Of a DNA stretch of 8,866 bases, positions 1-5,631 are shown piece after piece. The notes below the pieces were generated by a model that saw only the letters and a list, made by a program, of their open reading frames with translations, made no database searches and was not told the DNA's origin. The first letter of the stretch is position 1. Each line of letters starts with the position of its first letter. Both the position numbers and the translations under genes were made by a program. Origin of the DNA: Spirochaetaceae bacterium (lineage in GTDB: Bacteria; Spirochaetota; Spirochaetia; SZUA-6; Bin103); assembly GCA_026710565.1 (NCBI GenBank), contig JAPOQV010000175.1, positions 1 through 8,866 on the forward strand, in the 5' to 3' direction.

Positions 1-1973
1 GGTCCATTCCAGACGAGGTGGTTGAACGAGTCGTGCGGCTGGCAGGGATTGGGCTTGCCGCCGCCGAGCAGCAGGTCGGGGTAGCCGTTGCCGGTGATGT
101 CGTGCGCCACCGGATAGCCGGCCCCGAACGAGGTGGGCAGCACGAGTGAGCGCTCGGTGCTGAACCCGTCCGGGCCGCCGTGCAGGATCACGCAGCGGTT
201 GCGCCCGGCCGGTCCGATCGCCAGATCCAACCAGCCCGAGCGGTCGAAGTCGGCCAGTACCAGCCGCCGGGGCGGGATGTAGTCGCCCGGCCCCTGCAGA
301 ACGGTCAGGACCGTCGGATCCTCGAAGTCGAAGCCGCCGCTCCTGCCCCGGTAGATCGTGATCGTCGGGTCGTGGAAGTGCGAGACGATCAGGTCCAGGT
401 AACCGTCGCGGTCGAGATCCGCGATTGCGCAGGCCCAGCCCAGCCGGGTCGGGATCACCACGTCGGGCTCGGCCGCGAAGCCGTCCGGACCCCCGAAGTA
501 GACGAAGGAGCCGGCATCCAGGTGGATGGCGTTCTCGTAGCTGTTGATCAGGATGATGTCGGCCCAGCCGTCGTCGTCGACGTCGCAGGCGAGGGCCGCG
601 GCGGCCCCAGGGCTCCGCAGCTCCGCACGCCGTTCAGCGGAGAACCCGTCCCGCCCCCCGTAGTAGAGGTAGCTGTCCACCGCCATGTCGGCTCGCCGGC
701 CCGACTGATTGGCGAACACCACCTGCGGCAGCGGATCGTCGGAAAAACGGGCCGCGTGCACGCGCCGGGCGCCGTGCGTCTGCAGCCCCACCGGTTCGGC
801 GAGACGCCGGCTCCCGCCTGCGTACGCGGGTGAGTCCACCGTGAACGACTGCGCCGTCCGCTGCTGGCAGATCACCAGGTCGCACACGCCGCGGCCGCGC
901 AGGTCGGCAAGCGCCGCGTCGCACGCCCGGTGGGTGGGCACGACCAGGCGAGCGGACTCCGAGAAGCCGTCCGCGCCGCCCCAGTACAGCCAACTGCACT
1001 CCCGGCCGTCCTCGAAGTCCCGGCACGCGAAGGCCAGGTCGGCCCGGCCGTCGCCGTCGAAGTCCCCGGCCGCCACCGACAGTGCATTGCGGCACGCGAA
1101 CCGCAGCGGCGGGCCGAAGCCGCGTTCCGGGGTGACCGGCACCAGGAACTGCGCCGAACCTCCGGCGACGAATACCAGCGGTTCGGAGCCGAGGTCGACG
1201 GCGATCGCCAGCGGCGCCACCGCGCCCACGCGCTCCGTCTCGGACAGCTCCTCGGTCTCGGCAAGGTCGGGCGGTGCCCATCCGCCGGGTGCCGGCACGT
1301 CCGACCAGCGCTCCGGGTCGATGCCGCCGGCGCCGCCCCAGTAGATGCGCGGCGGCCGGTCGGCCGCGGTCACGATCAGCTCCGCGTGGCCGTCCCCGTC
1401 CAGGTCGGCGGTGCCGAGCTGCACGCCCTCGATCGGGGTGTCGACGTACTCCTTGGCCTCGATGCCCAGATCGGCCTGGGAGAACAGCCGCACCCGGCCC
1501 TCGGTCAGGAATGCCAGGTCCGCGCGGCCGTCACCGTCGAAGTCGCCGGCGGCCACCGACGTGCAGCGGTGCGCCGGCAGCACGGTCTGAAAGCGCTCGC
1601 TCAGGCCGGCCGGTGATCCGAAGTACACGTTGGCGTTCAGGCGGCCGGCGTTGCCGCTCTTCTCGTTGCCGATGACCAGGTCGGCGTAGCCGTCGCCGCT
1701 GATGTCGGCCACCGCCGCCGTGGGGCTGCCGCCGGCCGGCAGCTCGGTGCGCTCGCAGGCGCCGAACACGTCCCGGTACACGCAGGCCGGCGGCGCCTCC
1801 AGGTGCACCTGCGCGTTGCAGAACAGCAGGTCCGCGTAGCCGTCGCGATTCAGGTCCAGGTGATGAATGCGCTGCAGCACCCCGGCCCGCGACACGTAGA
1901 GATTCTGGCCGGCGTTGCCGAACGTGCCGCGCCGAAACGCCTCGAATCCCCGCGTGACCCAGACGCCATTCAT
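1..1973 (-). CDS. FG-GAP/VCBS-repeat beta-propeller protein (partial, 3' end outside window)
   Basis: The minus-strand frame is open from ATG 1973-1971 to the left edge, giving 657 residues without a stop; an in-frame TAG at 1994-1992 excludes an earlier start. The protein is built of about twelve units of 44-70 residues. Most carry a calcium-loop motif of the DxDxDGxxDL type: DLNRDGYAD at residue 40, DISGDGYAD at 90, DFDGDGRAD at 144 and 304, DLDGDGHAE at 190, DVDDDGWAD at 464, DLDRDGYLD at 519, DFDRSGWLD at 575, DITGNGYPD at 625. Units near 260, 357 and 411 have degenerate loops. Blade strands such as YWGGADGF, YFGGPDGF and LHGGPDGF alternate with the loops. This is the signature of integrin-like propellers, usually extracellular binding or scaffold proteins. 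Oddly, the N-terminus (MNGVWVTRGFEAF) shows no signal peptide or membrane segment. About 14 cysteines are present, several shortly before a loop. Ligand and role are unknown. No clear Shine-Dalgarno precedes the start. Confidence 0.93.
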   Translation of the reverse strand, partial: MNGVWVTRGFEAFRRGTFGNAGQNLYVSRAGVLQRIHHLDLNRDGYADLLFCNAQVHLEAPPACVYRDVFGACERTELPAGGSPTAAVADISGDGYADLVIGNEKSGNAGRLNANVYFGSPAGLSERFQTVLPAHRCTSVAAGDFDGDGRADLAFLTEGRVRLFSQADLGIEAKEYVDTPIEGVQLGTADLDGDGHAELIVTAADRPPRIYWGGAGGIDPERWSDVPAPGGWAPPDLAETEELSETERVGAVAPLAIAVDLGSEPLVFVAGGSAQFLVPVTPERGFGPPLRFACRNALSVAAGDFDGDGRADLAFACRDFEDGRECSWLYWGGADGFSESARLVVPTHRACDAALADLRGRGVCDLVICQQRTAQSFTVDSPAYAGGSRRLAEPVGLQTHGARRVHAARFSDDPLPQVVFANQSGRRADMAVDSYLYYGGRDGFSAERRAELRSPGAAAALACDVDDDGWADIILINSYENAIHLDAGSFVYFGGPDGFAAEPDVVIPTRLGWACAIADLDRDGYLDLIVSHFHDPTITIYRGRSGGFDFEDPTVLTVLQGPGDYIPPRRLVLADFDRSGWLDLAIGPAGRNRCVILHGGPDGFSTERSLVLPTSFGAGYPVAHDITGNGYPDLLLGGGKPNPCQPHDSFNHLVWNG
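1031..1560 (-). repeat. Near-identical propeller units 480 bp apart
   Basis: Positions 1031-1080 and 1511-1560 match at 44 of 50 bases by hand alignment, exactly 480 bp (160 residues) apart. Both encode SVAAGDFDGDGRADLAF. The flanking residues on either side are unrelated, so this is similarity at the level of one calcium-loop motif, not a recent duplication of a whole blade. Most mismatches are at third codon positions, which suggests selection on the protein motif. Confidence 0.8.
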
Positions 1974-1974
1974 C

Positions 1975-2003
1975 TTGACACCGGTAGAACTCTACCGCAT
2001 TCT
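1975..2003 (+). promoter_or_regulatory. Predicted sigma-70-type promoter for the toxin-antitoxin/amidoligase array
   Basis: A perfect TTGACA (1975-1980) is followed by a 17-bp spacer and CATTCT (1998-2003), which keeps the A2, T3 and T6 of TATAAT. The expected transcription start, about 7 nt after the -10 box, falls at or next to the A of the antitoxin ATG (2010), so the mRNA may be leaderless; this agrees with the absence of a Shine-Dalgarno before that gene. The -35 box is excellent and the -10 weak, as is common for repressed promoters. On the opposite strand TAGAGT (1994-1989) is a possible -10 for the divergent FG-GAP gene, but it has no good -35. Confidence 0.5.
1982..1997. promoter_or_regulatory. 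16-bp perfect palindrome, probable antitoxin operator
   Basis: The sequence CGGTAGAACTCTACCG is a 7-bp inverted repeat around a central AC. It lies between the -35 and -10 boxes and 13 bp before the antitoxin ATG. Ribbon-helix-helix antitoxins bind such short palindromes as dimers and repress their own operon, often together with the toxin. Its position would let it block RNA polymerase on the toxin-antitoxin side, and possibly on the divergent FG-GAP side too. The palindrome is read directly; the operator role is inferred from position and antitoxin family. Confidence 0.65.
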
Positions 2004-2009
2004 CGAAAA

Positions 2010-2252
2010 ATGAAACAGAAGGTCGGGACGCTGCTCGAGGAAGACCTCGTCAGGGAGGTCCGGCGTGTCGCGGCCGAGGAAGGCAGGCGCATGAGCGACG
2101 TGATCAGCGAAGCGCTCGCCGGATATCTCGCCGAGCGACGGCCGGACCAGCAACGGGCAATGCGGGCGTACCGCGTGTTCTGTGAGAGCCCGATGCCGGT
2201 CGACCCGGCCGACCTGCAACTCATCATCGACGACGACATGCTGGCCCCGTGA
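2010..2252 (+). CDS. Ribbon-helix-helix antitoxin (VapB-like)
   Basis: This 80-residue protein begins MKQKVGTLLEEDL. The pattern of a short beta strand (residues 2-9), helix (10-24), turn with G25 and helix (29-41, MSDVISEALAGYL) fits the CopG/Arc ribbon-helix-helix DNA-binding fold. The tail (about 46-80, ending in the acidic IIDDDMLAP) is the expected toxin-binding part, which would fold over and block the PIN active site. The frame stays open upstream to 1803, but that stretch lies inside the divergent gene and codes for nothing recognisable, so ATG 2010 is chosen: the ribbon strand begins right there and the predicted transcription start coincides with it. The stop TGA overlaps the toxin ATG (TGATG), the usual coupled arrangement. 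It probably represses its own promoter through the palindrome at 1982-1997. The exact antitoxin family cannot be told from the sequence alone. Confidence 0.87.
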   Translation: MKQKVGTLLEEDLVREVRRVAAEEGRRMSDVISEALAGYLAERRPDQQRAMRAYRVFCESPMPVDPADLQLIIDDDMLAP

Positions 2253-2797
2253 TGGTCCAGGCGATCCCCACGGGATCGCGTTGCTGTATCGATGCGAACA
2301 TCCTGATCTATGCGGAAGCAGGATACTCCGAACAGGCAAAGGCGCTGCTGGCTCGCTGCACGCAGGCGACGATCGTCGGCATCCTGCCCTTTGCCGCGCT
2401 CCTGGAAGTGTGCCATCGACTCATGCTCATCGAGGCGCGAGCGACAGGGAAGCTCACCGGATCCAACCCCGCGCGCAAGCTCGCCTCGCGCCCCGAGCTG
2501 GTGCGGCGGCTGCACGTCTACCGGACGAAGCTGGACGCTCTCACCGACATGGGACTGCGGATCGAACCGCACAGCAGCGCCGATTTCTCCAGAGCGCTCG
2601 ACCTGCAATCCGAGCACGGCCTCCTCGCGACCGACTCCGTCACCCTTGCGACGGCGCTGCGCCTCGGAGCCGACCACCTGGTGACCACGGACCGCGCCTT
2701 CGGAGCTGTCAGTGACATCGACGTCCTGGTGATCGACGACATCGACATCACGGCGGGAGGTCCGGCAGGATTGACTGCCGTTCAATACCGACCATGA
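2252..2797 (+). CDS. PIN-domain ribonuclease toxin (VapC-like)
   Basis: This 181-residue protein is a predicted magnesium-dependent endoribonuclease of the PIN family. The acidic active-site residues are in the expected order: D14 in CCIDANILIYA, E52 in LLEVCHR, D128 in GLLATDSVTLATAL and D147 in HLVTTDRAF. VapC toxins cut tRNA, rRNA or mRNA and stop translation when the antitoxin is lost; the target here is unknown. ATG 2252 overlaps the antitoxin stop; a GTG directly before it (2249) would add one residue. The protein is longer than the usual 130-150 residues. Extra length sits in an Arg/Lys-rich stretch at about 60-95 and in a C-terminal tail after the last strand (about 160-181). Its stop overlaps the start of the ATP-grasp gene (ATGA), so the two may be translationally coupled. 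Confidence 0.93.
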   Translation: MVQAIPTGSRCCIDANILIYAEAGYSEQAKALLARCTQATIVGILPFAALLEVCHRLMLIEARATGKLTGSNPARKLASRPELVRRLHVYRTKLDALTDMGLRIEPHSSADFSRALDLQSEHGLLATDSVTLATALRLGADHLVTTDRAFGAVSDIDVLVIDDIDITAGGPAGLTAVQYRP

Positions 2798-4146
2798 CCT
2801 TCAACGAGTGGCAGGATGACGACGGCCGCATTCGCGATCACTATGCGCCGCTGGCGCAGACCGTCGAGGCGCTCGGCGCCGGCGAGCTGGGCCGGCGCTG
2901 GCAGGACGCCGCCCGGCAGGTCAGCCTGGACGCGTTCACCTTCTACCTGGACCCGAAGCGGTTCCGGCCCACGCCGGCCGACTGGATTCCCCGCATCGTC
3001 CCGGCGGACCACTGGCAGCGGATCGCCGCCGGCGTCGCGCAGCGGCTCAAGGCGATCAACCGGTTCCTGGCGGACCTGTACGGCGGCGGCCAGGACATCG
3101 TGCCGGACGACGTGGTCTACACCTCCCGCCACTTCTACCCGGAGGTGCAGGGCTTCCGGCCGCCGCGCGACCTGTTCGTGCACATCTGCGGCGTCGATCT
3201 CGTGCACCTGGGCGACGGCCGCTACGTGGTGCTGGAAGACAACCTGCGCATCCCGTCCGGCATCAGCTACCAGCTCAAGACCGTCGAGCTGGCCTCGCAC
3301 GTGGTTCCCGAGCTCGCCTCCGGCTACGACATCGCCCCGTACGCCATCCGCGAGGCGTATCTGCAGATGTTCCGATCGCTGTGCGACTCCCCTGCCCCCG
3401 CGTGCGTGCTCTTGACCGACGGGCGCTACGGCTCGGCCTTCTTCGAGCACCGCTACCTGTCCGACCTGCTCGGCATCCCGTTGGTGGAGGGAGCCGACCT
3501 CTACGTCGGCCATGACGGGCGCGTGTACGCGCGCACCCTGGACGGCGACTACGCCGTGGATCTGGTGTACCGGCGGGTCGAGGACCTGGAGCTGTTCGTC
3601 CCCGGCCTGCGCGAGGCGTACCTGGATGGCCGGGTGGTGCTGGTCAACGGCATCGGCACGGGGGTGGCGGACGACAAGCTGGTGTTCGTCTGGGTCCCGG
3701 ACATGATCGAACGCTACCTGGGCGAGCCGCCGGTTCTGGAGCAGGCACCGAGCTACAACCTGCAGGATGGCGAGCAGCGGCGCTACGTGCTTGCGAACCT
3801 CGAACGAATGGTGATCAAGGCGCGAGGGGGGTACGGTGGCATCGGAGTGTTCGTGATGCCCGATCTGGGCCCGGCGTACAAGACGCGCGTGGCGCACAGC
3901 ATCCTGGAGAACCCGGAGATGTTCATCGCGCAGGACACGCTGGACTTCTCCCGGCACGTGGTCTTGAATGAGCGGAACGGCATGCTGGAGCCGCGCCACG
4001 TCGATCTGCGGGTGTTCGCCATCCAGGACGCGGACGGGAACGTGGCGGTGTTCCCGGGAGGCCTGACCCGGGTGGCGCTGGCAGGCGGACGCATCACCAA
4101 CAACTCTTCGGGGGGACGGTGCAAACCCACCTGGGTGATCGGCTAG
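2794..4146 (+). CDS. Circularly permuted ATP-grasp protein (type 2; DUF404/DUF407 family)
   Basis: This 450-residue protein belongs to the circularly permuted ATP-grasp family, predicted to join a carboxylate to an amine with ATP (peptide or amide ligase); the substrate is unknown. Family motifs are present in order: WIPRIVPADHW (64-74), VLEDNLRIPSGISYQL (146-161, with the metal-binding E-D-N), FFEHRYLSDLLG (216-227), VDLVYRRVEDLE (255-266), NGIGTGVADDK (285-295), the glycine-rich nucleotide loop IKARGGYGGIGV (341-352, with K342), RHVDLRVF (401-408) and the C-terminal NNSSGG...TW (436-447). The protein starts and stops where family members do, so it looks complete and active. ATG 2794 lies inside the toxin stop (ATGA) and no Shine-Dalgarno is visible, so coupled translation is likely. 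It overlaps the next gene by 28 bp. In related clusters this protein occurs with alpha-E and transglutaminase-like proteins, as here. Confidence 0.95.
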   Translation: MTFNEWQDDDGRIRDHYAPLAQTVEALGAGELGRRWQDAARQVSLDAFTFYLDPKRFRPTPADWIPRIVPADHWQRIAAGVAQRLKAINRFLADLYGGGQDIVPDDVVYTSRHFYPEVQGFRPPRDLFVHICGVDLVHLGDGRYVVLEDNLRIPSGISYQLKTVELASHVVPELASGYDIAPYAIREAYLQMFRSLCDSPAPACVLLTDGRYGSAFFEHRYLSDLLGIPLVEGADLYVGHDGRVYARTLDGDYAVDLVYRRVEDLELFVPGLREAYLDGRVVLVNGIGTGVADDKLVFVWVPDMIERYLGEPPVLEQAPSYNLQDGEQRRYVLANLERMVIKARGGYGGIGVFVMPDLGPAYKTRVAHSILENPEMFIAQDTLDFSRHVVLNERNGMLEPRHVDLRVFAIQDADGNVAVFPGGLTRVALAGGRITNNSSGGRCKPTWVIG

Positions 4147-5039
4147 CCGCACCGACCGTCACGGCGTCCTACATCTACGCAGCGCGCTACGGCTACTCCG
4201 ACCGGGTTCTCCACAACGACAACCAGCTCCGGATCTTTCCCGGTGCCGACTCCGCCCAGGAGCCGCTGGACCAGCAGTTGTGGATCCGGCCCGACGGCAG
4301 CTCCGTGGAGTACCGGGACCGCTTCGGGAACCGTGTGCGGCGCGTCCGCATCGTCGCTCCGCACGACCAACTGGTGGTCGCCAGCGCGGGCCGGATCCGT
4401 CTGGCCACCTGGGCGCCGGAACCCGACGAAGCCACCGTGGACGAAGTATCCGATCTGCCTGACGGCTTCGACTTCGCGTTCAGGTCACCGCTGATCGATC
4501 CCGACGGCGTCGCGGAGGTGGCTCGGGAGGTCGCCGGCGACGCCGGCTCGCTGCTGGCGGCGGTGCGGGCGACCGTCGAGTGGGTGTACCGCGAGATCAG
4601 CTACCGGCGCGGCGCCACCGGGGTCACGACCACCGCCGAGCAGGTGCTGGCAACCGGCGAAGGGGTCTGCCAGGACAAGACCCACCTCGCCCTGGGGATG
4701 CTGCGCGCGCTCCGGATCCCCTGTCGCTACGTCAGCGGCCTGCTGACGGGGCAGGTGGGAGAGACCCATGCATGGCTGGAGGTGCTCCATCCACGGTCCG
4801 GCTGGGTCGCGGTGGATCCCACCCGCGGCGTGCTCTTTCCGCCCGCCAGCGATTACATCAAGCTGGCCGTTGGCCGCGACTACTCGGACGTCCCACCGGT
4901 TTCCGGATCGTTCCTGTCGAGAGGCGCGGCGACCGAGTGCGCGGCCATCTCCTCGGTGCGGTTTGCCGACGTCGAGGCCATATTCGATGATGCGATCGAG
5001 TTGCTCTCGACCGCGTACGTGGTCAGGAGCGGCGCCTGA
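4119..5039 (+). CDS. Transglutaminase-like cysteine protein
   Basis: This 306-residue protein has an N-terminal bacterial transglutaminase-associated beta domain (about 15-115, starting SYIYAARYGYSD, with the typical LRIFP and DRFGNRV) and a transglutaminase/protease core (about 145-240). The catalytic triad is visible: C184 in GEGVCQDKTHLALGMLRALRIPCRYVSG, split here as GEGVCQDKTHLA then LRIPCRYVSG; H217 in ETHAWLEV; D233 in GWVAVDPTRG. Such enzymes cut or transfer amide bonds; in ATP-grasp/alpha-E clusters they are thought to remove or transfer the conjugated peptide, which is unproven. The start is GTG 4119, preceded by a G-rich CGGGGGGA (4109-4116) within the end of the ATP-grasp gene. 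No ATG or GTG follows in frame before the first conserved strand, which supports this start and the 28-bp overlap. There is no signal peptide, so a cytoplasmic location is likely. TGA ends the gene 16 bp before alpha-E. Confidence 0.94.
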   Translation: MQTHLGDRLAAPTVTASYIYAARYGYSDRVLHNDNQLRIFPGADSAQEPLDQQLWIRPDGSSVEYRDRFGNRVRRVRIVAPHDQLVVASAGRIRLATWAPEPDEATVDEVSDLPDGFDFAFRSPLIDPDGVAEVAREVAGDAGSLLAAVRATVEWVYREISYRRGATGVTTTAEQVLATGEGVCQDKTHLALGMLRALRIPCRYVSGLLTGQVGETHAWLEVLHPRSGWVAVDPTRGVLFPPASDYIKLAVGRDYSDVPPVSGSFLSRGAATECAAISSVRFADVEAIFDDAIELLSTAYVVRSGA

Positions 5040-5055
5040 ATCTGAAGGGAACGAC

Positions 5056-5571
5056 ATGGATCCACGAACGATGAGCCCGGGGACCGATCGCTGGCTGACC
5101 GACTCCCGCGTCTACAACCTGATCTGGCTGGGACGCTGGGTGGAGCGGGCCCAGAACGTCGCCCGCATGCTCTTGTGGGCAGCCGAGCACGAGGAGACCA
5201 ACGACCTGGGTGACGTGCTCGGAATAGCGGCCGACATGCGCGGCATCACGGTTGCGGCCGACGACTCGGCCCTGGAGGTGCTGCTGACCCGCGACAGCGG
5301 CGGATCGCTGCGCGGCTGCCTGGAAGCCGCCCGCTACAACGCCACCCACGTGGCCCCGGTGGAGGTGATCCGTATCGTCGGCACCGCCATCGAGACGCTG
5401 AACCGCCACGATCCGGCCTCGTCGCCGGCCGACCTTGCGGCGCTGATGCGGAGCATCCTGGCCACCCTGGATGAGTTGCACGGCGCGGTCGAGGAAGCCT
5501 GGTTCCATTCCGACGCGCTCTCCGAGGAAGAGGTCTACCTCCGCTTCGTCCAGCAACAACAGCAGCAATAG
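5056..5571 (+). CDS. Short alpha-E protein (DUF403 family) with polyglutamine end
   Basis: This 171-residue protein matches the N-terminal half of the alpha-E family, a helical protein of unknown function that accompanies permuted ATP-grasp ligases. The family's ER motif is intact in LIWLGRWVERAQNVAR (22-37, E30-R31). CLEAARYNATHV (88-99) and TAIETLNR (110-117) match the conserved second block. Full-length members are about 300 residues; here the second half, with its own repeated ER-type helix, is missing, and after residue 120 there is a helical stretch (DLAALMRSILATLDELHGAVEEAW) read as 126-149, then FVQQQQQQ and TAG. ATG 5056 is preceded by GAAGGGA (5044-5050) at 5 nt, a good ribosome binding site and the only clear one in the array. 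It may be a natural single-module form or a gene cut short next to the convergent hsdR. The frame itself shows no lesion. Confidence 0.85.
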   Translation: MDPRTMSPGTDRWLTDSRVYNLIWLGRWVERAQNVARMLLWAAEHEETNDLGDVLGIAADMRGITVAADDSALEVLLTRDSGGSLRGCLEAARYNATHVAPVEVIRIVGTAIETLNRHDPASSPADLAALMRSILATLDELHGAVEEAWFHSDALSEEEVYLRFVQQQQQQ

Positions 5572-5631
5572 TCGCAGGCGGGGCACATCGCGGCCCTACC
5601 CTGCAGCCAGCGCCAAGCCGTGTTGTTGCTG
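5551..5631. repeat. 11-bp inverted repeat across the alpha-E/hsdR junction
   Basis: CAGCAACAACA at 5551-5561 (end of the alpha-E gene) has its exact reverse complement TGTTGTTGCTG at 5621-5631 (end of hsdR), with 59 bp between. Each arm codes for glutamines in its own gene: the QQQQQQ end of alpha-E and the QQQ of the HsdR tail TQQQHGLALAAG. The repeat is low in complexity, so chance is possible, but it brackets the point where two unrelated genes meet. Confidence 0.7.
5574..5604. terminator. Weak hairpin between convergent genes, possible bidirectional terminator
   Basis: GCAGG (5574-5578) can pair with CCTGC (5600-5604), and GGGG (5580-5583) with CCCT (5594-5597, including a G-U pair), leaving a 10-nt loop and small bulges. 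It is placed where both convergent transcripts should end. No T-run follows on either strand, so it is not a classical intrinsic terminator. Confidence 0.25.

Noticed and set aside
1031..1560. CRISPR-like or tandem repeat signal from repeated motifs
   Set aside because: The repeats are imperfect, lie at protein-unit spacing and keep codon phase; they are coding propeller units.
180..1616. Plus-strand open frames opposite the FG-GAP gene
   Set aside because: Their repeated V/R/Q/H/D composition is the reverse reading of the DxDxDG repeats; the minus-strand frame gives clear propeller motifs over the full length.
1803..2009. N-terminal extension of the antitoxin back to 1803
   Set aside because: The frame is open but overlaps the divergent gene, encodes nothing like an antitoxin, and runs through the promoter and palindrome; the RHH strand begins at ATG 2010.
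2771..2793. TTGACT just before the ATP-grasp gene as a private promoter
   Set aside because: No -10 box fits at 16-18 bp before the start codon; a 17-bp spacer would put it inside the gene.
4105..4146. Possible frameshift at the G-run near the end of the ATP-grasp gene
   Set aside because: The NNSSGG...TW ending matches the family C-terminus in the same frame and the stop follows where expected, so no frameshift is needed; the next gene simply overlaps.
2782..4152. A 456-codon open frame on the minus strand, antisense to the whole ATP-grasp gene
   Set aside because: High GC at third positions removes stops from the antisense frame. The translation is a low-complexity mix of V, R, H, Q and D with no family motif, while the plus strand encodes a fully conserved enzyme.
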